From positions 88,990,001 to 89,054,000 of the forward strand of contig CM075345.1 in NCBI GenBank assembly GCA_037693485.1: a stretch of 64,000 bases of DNA, given 5' to 3'. The notes under the pieces were generated by a model. The model was given only the letters and a program-made list of their open reading frames with translations. It did no database searches and was not told where the DNA came from. Positions 37,901-47,572 of this stretch are shown here, piece by piece (the stretch's first letter is position 1; each line of letters starts with the position of its first letter). Both the position numbers and the translations under genes were made by a program. Origin of the DNA: Kitagawia praeruptora (lineage: Eukaryota > Streptophyta > Magnoliopsida > Apiales > Apiaceae).

Positions 37901-38331
37901 TAGACAGAAAAAGCACCAGTGGAAGTTGTCAATTTCTGGGTGACAGACTTGTTTCCTGGTACAGCAAGAAACAGAAGTCAATATCTACATCTACAGCTGA
38001 AGCAGAGTATATTGCTGCTGGTAGCTGCTGTGCACAGATTTTATGGATGAAGAATCAACTGCTGGATTATGGATTAAGGTATACCAAGATACCTATTTAC
38101 TGTGATAATCAAAGTGCTATTGCAATGACAGGTAATCCAGTGCAACATTCAATGACAAAGCACATCAGCATAAGGTATCACTTCATCAGGGAGCATGTAG
38201 AGGAAGGCTACATTGAGCTTCACTTTGTGTCTACAGAACAACAACTTGCAGATATCTTCACCAAGCCATTGAGTGAAGCTACATTTACAAGACTGGTCAA
38301 TGAACTAGGAATGGTCTCTAGTTTTGACTAG
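34999..38331 (+). CDS. pol: Copia D pol: protease, integrase, RT, RNase H
   Basis: About 1,110 codons without a break. Protease has DSGCSGHMTG (from 35032). Integrase has WHKKLSH (near 35416), the Asp in HVDLFGPVNVMS, the Asp in RSDNGTEFRN (near 35800) and the Glu in VERKNRT (near 35914). An acidic, Ser/Asn-rich linker (about 36330-36660) precedes RT, with YVDD at 37384-37395. RNase H has SDADFAGC, AEAEYIAAG and DIFTKPLSE. The pol frame opens after TGA 34996-34998, and an acceptor-like TGATTGCAG ends at 35004, so expression may need splicing. All catalytic residues I can check are present. Confidence 0.9.
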   Translation: MQGTRVSTLVVDSGCSGHMTGKKALLSEFEEKAGPEVSYGDGNIGHTLGYGNINLGNVIITNVALVPGLKHDLLSVSQICDRGYHVDFQPEYCQVISKSTGKVALVGNRHNNIYEIKLSTNTDGKAVCLSTRMSSEESWKWHKKLSHLNLNNINELIKNDLVRGLPKSLLNVEGLCDSCQKAKQRKVSFKSKSESSIVDPYHLLHVDLFGPVNVMSLGKKKYALVIVDEYTRFTWVYFLAKKDETALTLTEHILQLEKGSENQVKIIRSDNGTEFRNSSMEEFCKSKGIKQEFSAPGTPQQNGVVERKNRTLIEAARTMLDEAKLPTYFWAEAVQTACFTQNATLINKHGKTPYEMVKKKKPNLKYFHIFGCKCFVLKTHPEQLTKFDLKADEGIFVGYPLSTKAFRVYNLRTRVIMESIHVSFDDKKITGLEDVNEHDLLHFENEDLFSEKVNSDQTDLTNSVDLNSEPLLVNTEETLQSETREEPVEGEHEESHHSDNSNTESDSVDDSESNSVDSNSVDNSEKSHSGGASENEERHQENQESMDQGGGSHDDRSNLPSARKWTKSHTPDLIIGDPDAKVRTRSATTNECLFHAFLSQSEPKKVEEALKDADWITAMQEELNEFERNEVWTLVPRPKNRSIVGTKWVFRNKTDSEGVITRNKARLVAKGYSQQEGIDYDETFAPVARLEAIRIFLAYASHMKFKVFQMDVKSAFLNGKLEEEVFVEQPPGFVDPKYPDYVYRLDKALYGLKQAPRAWYETLAKFLLESGFHRGTIDKTLFYFQNGSDLLLVQIYVDDIIFGSTNDKLCKKFAKLMQSRYQMSMMGELSYFLGLQVKQTDDGIFINQAKYTRNLLKKFGMLDCSSATTPMATATKLDKDAGSSVDMTSYRGMIGSLLYLTASRPDIMYATCLCARFQADPREPHLTAVKRIFKYLKGTITLGLWYPRESEFKVLLGYSDADFAGCKIDRKSTSGSCQFLGDRLVSWYSKKQKSISTSTAEAEYIAAGSCCAQILWMKNQLLDYGLRYTKIPIYCDNQSAIAMTGNPVQHSMTKHISIRYHFIREHVEEGYIELHFVSTEQQLADIFTKPLSEATFTRLVNELGMVSSFD

Positions 38332-40082
38332 AGATGTTGGTTAGACTCAAAAACTTATTTCTAAAATATGTTGCTCATGTTTCTGCAAATTGTTAAGTGC
38401 TATGTGAATCTTAGTATTAAACTCTATTATGCATGCTTATGTTTAAAACTTTTAAAACTCTGTTAAGCATGTCTGTCTGTTAAACACTGTTAACATGTTA
38501 GATACACTCAGTGAATTCAGAATTGATTATTGTCTGAATGAAAACACCAATGAAGAAAATTGTATGAAGCATGATTCTCAGCAAATAAATCATGATTCTT
38601 TCTGAGTCACTGTAATCTAATCAGACTTTGTGCAGTAAATCAACACAGCATGATACTGTTTCATATTTATAGCATCTCTTAGTTTATTCAGTCCTAAACT
38701 CTGAGTCTATGAATATTGTGTGCATTGCCTCTCATAAATAATTTTGGTTATTGATGAACTCTAAACTCTGATAAGTGACATTCTGTTTCCAAAGGTATGG
38801 TTCAAGATGATTCCTTGTTTGCACTTGTGAAAACCATAAAACTTGAGATGTGTCATTGATTAGTTTGGTGAGTTCAGATTCATGTCTACAACCTGTGAGA
38901 GTTTGAGCCAAATCAGTGATTGATATATTTTCTATCAATCAGTATTTATTGTTGTGTGATATTCATCAGATAGTATGTTTCTCTAGAACTTGTATTAGAC
39001 CATTTTGAGGCTACATGATATGTGTGTGCATGAAAATGATAAAGGCAATAGGATTCACCATTTCTTCAAACACTGTTCAAAAATTCTTTTGAACTTTGTT
39101 CAAACACTGTATAAACACTGTTCATAAATTCCATCCTTAGTAAACCCCTTTGAGCCTTATTAACTGCTCATTTTTCTTATACACTGAAGTGTTAAGAGCA
39201 GTTATATTTTTTTTTTCTCAAACAGATGAGTGTTTCTCAAGAAAAGAAAAGTTTACTCAGTATATATGCTAAATTAATAAAAAAAAAAAAAAAAAAAGCA
39301 TATATACTGATCTTGTACAAATATTTACTAACAGTGTGACTGAACACTTTGATCTATTGAAATGTTCAGCTTGATATTCACTCATGAATAAAATATCTTT
39401 TTCATCTGTTTGATCTTATCTCATTTAAACCCTGAATAAAGTCCTTTTGATTTGTGAATACATGTACTCAAAGTAGTGTAGAATTGGTGGACATTCAAGC
39501 ATATGGTAGATTCTGCTATGTCTGATTGAATGTGAGTGTAAACACTTTACCTAAACACCTGTGTGTTTGAGAGTTTGTGAGATTATCCAGTTCATGACTG
39601 TTATTCACTGAATGAAACTCTGATTTCAATCTCTTGATATTTTTGTCTTTAAAGACTGTGTGCTTTCTTGGATAATCATGGACATCAAAGGGAATGGAAG
39701 TTTTCAGATTTCTGTATTACAGTAACTACAGAGTTTAGCATTCATCAAACAATCAGTGTTTAATATGAGAGTTTGTGCATTCAGTGGTTATTGATTTTTG
39801 TTATGGATTCTATGAAATATTAGATGCTCTAAAAATTGATTTCAGTAAACTCTGCTTCACACACACTTAATTCACAACTGTGCAATTTTTGAAAGGGTTT
39901 AAGTGATAAAGTTGGATAATTGATAAACACTGTTGAGTTGTGTTAAGTACTCTGAGGTAAAATCTCATTGAGATGATTTGACTATTTTGCAGTAATTGGA
40001 GTAGTTGACAACTGTTAATTAGTGTAAGTGTCGTGATTATAGGAATGACAGCGGTAATTATTAAGTAATCCATTGGTTGTTT
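38332..40082 (+). other. Copia D pol-to-ORF3 spacer, word-repeat region
   Basis: No ORF. The words AAACTCTG, AAACACTG and ACTCTGA and their complements occur many times. A perfect 14-bp inverted repeat flanks an A-rich loop (39257-39270 and 39297-39310). An acceptor-like tract of T followed by CTCAAACAG ends at 39225. Confidence 0.6.
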
Positions 40083-40341
40083 GACACGTGTCCCATGATT
40101 GTGTCCCACTCACACACTACTCTACAACAGTTGCGCGCTTTTACTAAATAAACGATTGAGTTTTAATTTTACTCTAATCGTCTTTAGTCTCTTACTCCAT
40201 ATCGATTCACATTCATCCACTCACAGTTACTTGCATACTCATTCACTTTCACACTTCTCATATACTCTCTTTCACATTTTGATAAACACTTACAGTGCAT
40301 ACACATCTTTTCTCTGAATATCTTCGTATCACTTTTTACTA
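40083..40341 (+). promoter_or_regulatory. Candidate internal promoter and leader of copia D ORF3
   Basis: The palindromic G-box GACACGTGTC (40083-40092) is followed by a TATA-like ACTAAATAAAC (near 40143) and then a leader of about 180 bp rich in C and T up to ATG 40342. This layout is typical of a plant promoter, whereas LTR-driven genes need none. Activity is inferred only. Confidence 0.4.
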
Positions 40342-43300
40342 ATGGCAACAAAAGCGTTTGATGCAGCAGGGTTAGTTTTTCTCCCTAGTAACTATGCAGC
40401 ACCGTTGGAGACTGTAAATGCTCCAGAGGCGTTTCATGTGTTCCAAAATTTCTTGAAAGACTCTGAAATAGGGAAGGCACTAACAGCACCACCTACACTG
40501 TCTGCTTCGCAAATTGCTGCTTTCTGGACAAACTCTGTATATGATGATGGAGAAGAGTCTGGCACTCCCACAATCACTTTCACTCATGATGAATCAGAGT
40601 ATATTATTACTCCAACTACTGTTAGGGATGCTTTGGACTTTGAGACACACACTTCTTACAGTATTGTTGGTCATGATCGGTTGAGGACAATGTTGGAACA
40701 AATTGGATGTGCAGGAAACTTGAACAAGATAGGGTCTTTGAGACGGCCAAGTTTGAGAAAGGAATGGAGTTTCTTTTTCGATTGCATAACAAGGGCTTTT
40801 GGAAAGAAGACAACAAACTGGGATGCACTTCCTCTGGATACTCTCCAAATTGGTCATGCTCTACTATATGGAGGTAACTTCGATTTTGGTAGACTAGTAC
40901 TAATGAACTTGGGAGAGCGTTTGTCTGAGTCTACTACTGTTTATTTTGCTCGTTTTTGTCAACTGCTATATACTGCCTGTGTGCCTAACATTCCAATTGT
41001 TGAAGCTGATGTTATTCAGCCTTTTCAAGTTGCTAAGAGAATGTTTTCTGATTTGACAAACAAAGATGTCACTAAACAGCAAATACCTGAGATGTTTATG
41101 CCTTTAGCCTTACAAAACTATGTAAACCAACCCCAAGAACCTCAATCACCACAACAAATACCTGAACCATCAGAAACCATAAACTCTCCACCAATAAATT
41201 CTCCACCATTAAACACTGAACCCTCAAACACTAAAAACTTAAACACTGAACCATTAAACACTGACACCTTAAACACTGAAACCTTAAACTCTGAGCCAGC
41301 ACCTACTGAACAACCCAAAACCAAGCCAAAAAGAAAGAAACACACTGCCCAAAACACTAAACACTCAAAGGCTAAACAAACAATACCTGGAGCTGTTTAT
41401 ACAAGAAGGAAGAAACAGAAAGCAAACAGACCTTCACTTTCACCACCAAGAGAGAGCTCAAGTGAAGATGAAGAGGAGAATGTTGTACCTTCAATCAAGA
41501 AAAGGAGATTAATTCTTTCTGATTCAGATGAAGAGAATCTTGTTGGAGCTCCAGAGGTGGTTTCACAGCAAACACCTACTGTTGAGATTACAGTGAATGT
41601 TGCTATACCTGCAGAGGTTGAAATGCCTGCAGAGGATATTATCACTGACAAAGTTGAAATACCTGCAGAGGTTGAAATGCCTGCAGAGGATAATGTTAAT
41701 GTTCCAATGCCTACAGAGGATAAAATGCCTGTAGAAGAGGATAACAGAGATGGCTTTTCACCAATGGATAATATTGTTGACTCATTTGAACCATTCTCTG
41801 ATCCTATCTCACCTATTGTTCATACTGAAGCTCCTGGTGTAGCTGATGAGCTTGCAGCAAAAGTTCCTGAAGCTGAAGCATCACACACAGAGCTGGTATC
41901 TTCTCAAATTCAAGACAAAGGTGATGAAGTTGATCAGGCAACAAAGATAATTTCTGAATCCATGCCTGTTGAAGCTACAAAGACAAACTCTGTTGCAGAG
42001 CCTGTGCAACATGAGGTGATTAATGAAAAGGTTGCAGCAGTTATTGAAGAAACTGTGGCTGACACTGCTCCGCACAGTGGTTCTTTAAAAGATGATCAAT
42101 CTAAGGATGCAAGTGCTGAAGATGAATCTGCTAGTAGTGCAAACTCTGACTCTTTTGTGAGTGCACCTGCACAGACAGATAATAAGCATACACCTTTTGC
42201 TCAGCCTTGTCCATCTCATGCAGTTGAAGTAGAGCATCTTGCTAAGTCTGCTGAAAATTGGTATAAACAAGACTGCATTTTTCCAAAAGGAAGAGCATCT
42301 GAGTTTGTTAAGCAAACTGCAAAGCAAATTTCAAATCCAGAAATCTTATCCTGTTTAAAGGCAACTGTAGTACAAGTCAAGACTCTGGAAGGAAATTTTG
42401 CTGAAACTAAACAAGAAATTGCTTCCTTGAAGACTGAGATTCAGTCAAGAGAATTGAAGATGGATAGAGAGTCTAAAATAAAAGCTGTTCAGCTGTCTAA
42501 AGTCCAAGACACTCTCTTTGCCAGGCTAGGAAAAGTTGAAGAAAATCAGACTGCTTTATTTGCTAAGGTTGATTCCATTGATAATTCTTTGGAGCTCATT
42601 ACATCAATCCTTATTCCTGATGATGTCAAAAAGGGGGAGAGAGTTGCTAAGTCAAAATGCAAAGTTTCTCAAACTCTGACTAAAAAGGATGATGCTGGAG
42701 ATGGAGGGGCAAGTGAAAAGAGCAAGGTCTTAAACTCTGAAAAGCAAACTCTGAGATCTGGCAAATCTTTTAAATCAAAGTCTGTTGGAATAAACACTGA
42801 AACTCAAGGTACTTCAAAGACCAAGAGTTTGGAATTAACATCAAACCCAAAGACTGATGAGGAGTTAGCTGTTAAGCTTTTTATGGAAGAGAATGCAGAA
42901 GGAGTGACCATAGAAGATGCTAAAGCTGAAGAGAAGAGTTTACAAGAAAAGCATCTGAAAGCTCTAAAGTCTGTAAAAGCAAAGAAGAATGTGAAAGTTG
43001 CCGAAGCTGCAAAGCCTGTTCTTAAAGGCATTCAAATCAAAGAACCTGTTGGTACAGATCAAAGAATGCAAGTATTCAGAAAATCAACAGATGCAGAAGC
43101 TAAGCAAAAGCTGAAAAGTATAGTTACAACCTCTGTTGATACACATGTTGTACAGAAGAATGAAAACACAACCTCTGTTGCTGCACAAGTTGTGACCACA
43201 CCATTATTGTCTTCTCAGTTGAAATCAACATTTAAGAGGGGTGCTCCTCATGATCCAAGACTAGAAGCTACAATTCCAATGGATTTTACTGATGGTAGAG

Positions 43301-43995
43301 CTTTATCTGGTAAAGTTGGATACAACAAAGAAGGTATAGGGTCACACAGAGATAAAAGGCAATATGTTGGTCCTAGAGATCCTTCTTCACTGTCTGTTCC
43401 AGGTCGTGGTGTCACTCAAGAGAGTTTGGACAAACTGGAGTCAGTACAGCTTGTATATCAGAAGAGTCTAGAAAAGGATTTCTTGCTATATTTCATGGCT
43501 GATGGAACAGTATTTAAAGTCTCTGAAAAGGATATTGAATTAAAGTATGCTGAAGAACTTGAATATGTCCTATATATTTTCAGAGTAAGAAATCAAAGAG
43601 GTCAGTTAGTTGCAAATGTGCTTCAACAAAGAATGATTCAAAACCTTGCAAGAAGGCAAATGAAATTCAACAGCAAGTATGTTCCTAAATACAGAGATTG
43701 GAATGGAAATTTGATTGAAATGGAGAAGGGAACTACAAAACTGAAGACTGATCTTGGAATCACTGTTCTGGATTTCAATGTAAAATCTGAGGAAGTGAAA
43801 TACATAAGGCTGGGAAATGAGATGAGAAGAAACAAAATCTACGATCTTAGAGCTGCTATCTATCAAACTGATGAGAATGATTCTCAGTTGAGAGAAATCA
43901 AAGAAGCTATGCAGATAGAGCTTGAAAATGCTGAAAGAAGGTTGCTTATAGACTATCTCAGAACAATGCCTGATCTGCAAGAGATTAGAAATTAA
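40342..43995 (+). CDS. Copia D third ORF (SIRE-type ORF3), intact, unknown function
   Basis: 1,217 codons, unbroken. The N-terminal domain (about residues 25-235; LTAPPTLSASQIAAFWT, SLRKEWSFFFDCITRAFG, LQIGHALLYGGNFDFGRLVL) matches the copia A ORF3. A Pro/Asn/Thr-rich linker has LNTEPLNTDTLNTE repeats (about 290-320), a basic patch KKRRLILSDSDEE (about 385) that looks like a nuclear signal next to a kinase site, and PAEVEMPAED repeats (about 420-460). A coiled coil (about 670-755) is followed by a Lys-rich stretch and a C-terminal domain (about 1030-1217). No signal peptide or membrane span is seen, so it does not look like an envelope protein. Confidence 0.8.
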   Translation: MATKAFDAAGLVFLPSNYAAPLETVNAPEAFHVFQNFLKDSEIGKALTAPPTLSASQIAAFWTNSVYDDGEESGTPTITFTHDESEYIITPTTVRDALDFETHTSYSIVGHDRLRTMLEQIGCAGNLNKIGSLRRPSLRKEWSFFFDCITRAFGKKTTNWDALPLDTLQIGHALLYGGNFDFGRLVLMNLGERLSESTTVYFARFCQLLYTACVPNIPIVEADVIQPFQVAKRMFSDLTNKDVTKQQIPEMFMPLALQNYVNQPQEPQSPQQIPEPSETINSPPINSPPLNTEPSNTKNLNTEPLNTDTLNTETLNSEPAPTEQPKTKPKRKKHTAQNTKHSKAKQTIPGAVYTRRKKQKANRPSLSPPRESSSEDEEENVVPSIKKRRLILSDSDEENLVGAPEVVSQQTPTVEITVNVAIPAEVEMPAEDIITDKVEIPAEVEMPAEDNVNVPMPTEDKMPVEEDNRDGFSPMDNIVDSFEPFSDPISPIVHTEAPGVADELAAKVPEAEASHTELVSSQIQDKGDEVDQATKIISESMPVEATKTNSVAEPVQHEVINEKVAAVIEETVADTAPHSGSLKDDQSKDASAEDESASSANSDSFVSAPAQTDNKHTPFAQPCPSHAVEVEHLAKSAENWYKQDCIFPKGRASEFVKQTAKQISNPEILSCLKATVVQVKTLEGNFAETKQEIASLKTEIQSRELKMDRESKIKAVQLSKVQDTLFARLGKVEENQTALFAKVDSIDNSLELITSILIPDDVKKGERVAKSKCKVSQTLTKKDDAGDGGASEKSKVLNSEKQTLRSGKSFKSKSVGINTETQGTSKTKSLELTSNPKTDEELAVKLFMEENAEGVTIEDAKAEEKSLQEKHLKALKSVKAKKNVKVAEAAKPVLKGIQIKEPVGTDQRMQVFRKSTDAEAKQKLKSIVTTSVDTHVVQKNENTTSVAAQVVTTPLLSSQLKSTFKRGAPHDPRLEATIPMDFTDGRALSGKVGYNKEGIGSHRDKRQYVGPRDPSSLSVPGRGVTQESLDKLESVQLVYQKSLEKDFLLYFMADGTVFKVSEKDIELKYAEELEYVLYIFRVRNQRGQLVANVLQQRMIQNLARRQMKFNSKYVPKYRDWNGNLIEMEKGTTKLKTDLGITVLDFNVKSEEVKYIRLGNEMRRNKIYDLRAAIYQTDENDSQLREIKEAMQIELENAERRLLIDYLRTMPDLQEIRN

Positions 43996-44137
43996 AGTCT
44001 GTAAGAATTTTCTTATTTTCTGTAGAATTTGTTAAGTAATAGCTTAAACTCTGTTTGTATGTTAAACACTGTAAAAATTTGTATTTGTTTTGACATCATC
44101 ATTTACTGTAAACTTGTACATTTTTGCTAATGGACAA

Positions 44138-44149
44138 GTTGGGGGAGAT
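44138..44149 (+). promoter_or_regulatory. Polypurine tract of copia D
   Basis: GTTGGGGGAGAT abuts the 3' LTR start TGTTAG. The same GGGGGAGAT precedes the LTRs of copia A and F. Confidence 0.85.
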
Positions 44150-44664
44150 TGTTAGAAATGATTGATGAAAACAGTGTTTGGAAGCTAAAGTCAGAAAACA
44201 GAGTTTAGCTGGAAGCAGTCAGAGTTTAGTTAAACACTGACTGGAAGCGCAACAGAGGTTGTTAAACTCTGTAGCGGTATTGTCTGAAGAGTCAACAGTG
44301 TTTGTAGATTATTTCAAGATGAATATGGAAGCAATATCTTTGAAGATTGGAAAGCTGTCAAAGAGATTGAGTTGACTTGGAAGACTGAAGCAATCGTGAT
44401 TGATATCAATTGTATAGCTTGATTTTAGGAGAATCAGTTACTGATTGTACGAAACTGTATGTTCTATAAATACAGTTAGGTTAACCCTAGAAGGGTAATC
44501 GAACATTGAGAAATCTTTTGATTGTAACCTAAGCAGCTCTCTGTGATATTTACATCACCGAGAGAGGAATTATTAATTCCAAACAGTTTTTAATTGTTAA
44601 ACAGTGTGTTCTTGTTAAGTTACTAATACAGTATTTGATTGCTTATTGTGTATTCGACCTAACA
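44150..44664 (+). repeat. 3' LTR of copia D
   Basis: 515 bp, the same length as the 5' LTR, with about three substitutions (two within GGAAGCAGTCAGAG near 44212, one in GGAAAGCTGTC near 44350). Confidence 0.92.
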
Positions 44665-44669
44665 GAGCA

Positions 44670-45928
44670 TAATTCTGAAGAGGCCTTTGGAATCCAGGAG
44701 GATTCATAGGTCCTTGAGGAGGCCTATACTATTGCTGTGGAGGAGGCTGGTACGACTGCTGATATTGCTGCTGATTTGGAACATTTAAATTCTGAGTGTT
44801 ATTGTTCCTATATGAGAAATTCGGATGATCTTTCCAACCAGGATTGTAAGTGTTGGAGTACGGATTGTACTGCTGCCTCTGTTGGAAAACATTTGATTGC
44901 TCCATCTGAAAATGTTGTGAATTTTGAGCATTGTATTGGCAATCGTTACCATAGTGGCCTTGGATGCCACAGACTTCACAAACAGGATTATTCATAGGAG
45001 CCATGGATGACAATGCATTGATACTCATAGGTTGAGTAGAGGGCTGAGATGTCTTCAATGAGTGGATCTCCTGAGTCAATGCAGCGAGTTGAGATGATAA
45101 TAGAGAGGAAACATCCACTTCAAGTTTACCCCCTTTCTTGGCTGCTCTCGGATTACTGAAGTGATTGGCAGCCAAATTGGAAAGAAAAGCATGTGCATCA
45201 TCAACTCCTTTGTCTAAAAACACGCCACCTGCAGCGTTATCAACCATCCCTTTTGTTTCAGGATCAAGACCATTGTAGAAGCGTTTAAGCATAAACCACT
45301 TCTCAAGACCATGGTGAGGGCATGCACGTTGATAATCCTTGAATCTGTCCCAAGCATCCCGTAGAGATTCACCATAATCTTGCTTAAAACCCATCATCTT
45401 GTCGATCAAATCGTCGGTTCTGTTAGGAGGGAAGAACTCGGTTAACAAAGCCTGAGCAATCTTATCCCACTCGGTCAGGTCAATATCATTCAACCATTTT
45501 TTAGCTTTGTCACGAAGAGAGAAACCGAACAACATGACTTTCAACTGGTCTGGAGTGACTCCCTGATGTTTAGTTGTAGAACAGAGCTGTTGAAACCGTT
45601 GTAGATGATTTGTAGGGTCTTCAGAGGCAAGCCCAGCAAATTGATTATGTTGGATCATAGTGAGCAAAGCAGTCTTGATCTCGAAATTTGCTGCTTGAAT
45701 CGCTGGCATAGCAAGGCCAGTAGGTACCCCACTCGGAGAGGGCTGTGAGTAGTTCTTCAAAGATTTGGGAGGGTCTGCCATCTCAATCTTTGGTTCAGGT
45801 ATCTTTTGCTGCTTCTCTTTCCTTTATTGATCTATGTATTGTTGACAAGAAAGTTCAGAATTTGGACTAAGAGGAGTTGTATCCTCTTTCGCTTGATCTT
45901 CTTTCGTTTGAGACCTGGTCCTGGGCAT
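44670..45928 (-). pseudogene. gag: Athila C gag, N-terminal part, two nonsense codons
   Basis: The likely original start is ATG at 45928 (MPRTRSQTKED). An in-frame TAA at 45824-45826 (codon 35) follows, and the next ATG is at 45781. The core has LQRFQQLCSTTKHQGV, LFGFSLRDKAKKWL, CPHHGLEKWF and FYNGLDPETKG. A zinc knuckle CEVCGIQGHYGNDC and a Gln/Asn/Tyr-rich tail follow. TAG at 44729-44731 interrupts the tail. The frame otherwise stays open to the copia D insertion. Both stops are one C-to-T change from a Gln codon. Confidence 0.85.
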
Positions 45929-46065
45929 CAACAACTAAACAAGGAAAAGCAGTAAGATCGGTCTCAGTTGGAACAAGAGTTCCAAAGAGACAAGAGAAAC
46001 AATCTAAAACAATCAAACTAAAATAATAGAAACTAGGCGTCTCCCCGGCAGCGGCGCCAAAAACT
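45929..46065 (-). promoter_or_regulatory. Athila C leader with primer-binding site
   Basis: On the minus strand TGGCGCCGCTGCCGGGGA (46059-46042) follows the LTR by six bases. This is the Athila-type primer site. The remaining leader up to the gag start is about 110 bp and holds no ORF. Confidence 0.85.
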
Positions 46066-47567
46066 TGATGTGTAAAATTATGTCTAACCGCAAGCGCACA
46101 GTATCAATTGTAGTAGATACTAGCAAATACAGGTCGATTCCTCAAGGAGACAGTTTTAATTTCAATTCAACTATTATCAATTGTTTCTAGTCACAAACGA
46201 TTATTTGGGAATTTTATTAACTACTAATGCAAATTTAACAAAGTTTTAATTCAATTAATAAAAGGATATAGGGCAATTCAGGTTCACCATGCTTACACCA
46301 AACAAATCATAAAGGTATAGTTTTTTAATGGGATTAAGTAATTAAAACAATGGTTAATCTTTTTCAAGCATTAACACTCTCAGAATATCTAATGATGCTT
46401 CCACAATCACCTTCAATTCCGCTAATTGTATGTAAGCCTCTAGTAGTAAAATCTTTCGATCTATTACTCCTATTGCAATCGATTAATCCGTGATATTGCG
46501 CAATTACACAAATTAAGAATTAGAACATATCAATCAGAATTACTCTCTACCCATCAATCTACTAATCAAATTAAGCCCAAATCATGGTGCAAACATGGCT
46601 CCCCTTAATACCCTAGAATTAAATTACTCACTCATTCTAGGATTAAAACTAACAATAATAATCAAGAAAGCCATAATAAACATGTAATTAATAAGGAGAA
46701 GATAAGAAATACCTTAAACCTTTGAATAACGAAGAACAATTAAATCCAAGAATTAAATTGAGCTTGAAAAGATGGAGAGAAGAAAATAAAACCCTAGCTT
46801 TTAATATTAAGAACGTATGTAAAAATTGTGTGTAAAAAAGATATATCCCTCCTAAAATAATACCTTAGATGTGTTTATATAGCCACTCCAAGTCTTGCCC
46901 AACAAGGAAACATCCTAGAATACAAGTAGAATTCGATTTTTGGTGCAAGAACTGCCTGAAATACAAGTAGGACTCGAAAAAGGGCATTTTTGTAAATTTC
47001 CAGCGAAAGCTGGCGCAGTCTGCCCCAGCTCTGGCGCAGTTTGCCCCAACAGTTTCTGATTTTAGCAATTCTGGCGTAGTCTGCCCCAACAGTTTCTGAT
47101 TTTAGCAATTCTGGCACAGTCTGCGCAAATTCTGGTGCACCCTGGCGACCAGTTCCTGTCCAGAATTTGATGTTGCTTCAAACTTCAAGAAAATTCCCCA
47201 GGCTTCGCGTGGACAGCTTACGGGCCTCAAACGGACTTGTAGAACTCCAGATATGGCCAAAACAGTGTAGACTGCGCAACCATCCGAATTTTACACAATT
47301 TGCTCCTTTCTCCTCCGTTTTATCTTCCGAATCTTTTGTCACTTCCCATTCTTCATTCCATATCATAAATCAACTCCAAAAATGACGGAGCTACACCCTT
47401 AATCTCAATTCTTCAACTAAAAATCGTTAAACTCCTTCCAACTTGGTAATTCTTTATTTCCTGCGACAAACTCATCAAAAACTAATTAAATCCACACGAT
47501 TATTCACAAAAGCACCGTAAATGCGGGAATAAAATCCTATAAAGTATATATAAAATACACTCTATCA
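46066..47567 (-). repeat. 5' LTR of Athila C
   Basis: 1502 bp. TATA at 46874-46881 (minus-strand TATATAAA). It has one copy of the 232-bp unit that is doubled in the 3' LTR. Confidence 0.9.
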
Positions 47568-47572
47568 GTCTT

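Larger units (their letters stand above)
32173..44664 (+). mobile_element. Copia D, young SIRE/Maximus-type element with three ORFs
   Basis: Two 515-bp LTRs (32173-32687 and 44150-44664) differ at about three sites by eye. The TSD is GAGCA (32168-32172 and 44665-44669). Primer site, gag, pol, a 2-kb spacer, a 1,217-codon third ORF and a GGGGGAGA polypurine tract are all present. Only one nonsense codon in gag is obvious. It lies inside the gag of Athila C in the opposite orientation. Confidence 0.92.
24413..47567 (-). mobile_element. Athila C, near-complete Athila element in reverse orientation
   Basis: LTRs at 46066-47567 (5') and 24413-26147 (3'), TG...CA ends, TSD GTCTT at 24408-24412 and 47568-47572. 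Primer site, gag, protease, RT, RNase H and integrase share one minus-strand frame, broken only by point nonsense codons and by copia D. It lies within the Athila B ORF. Confidence 0.9.
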
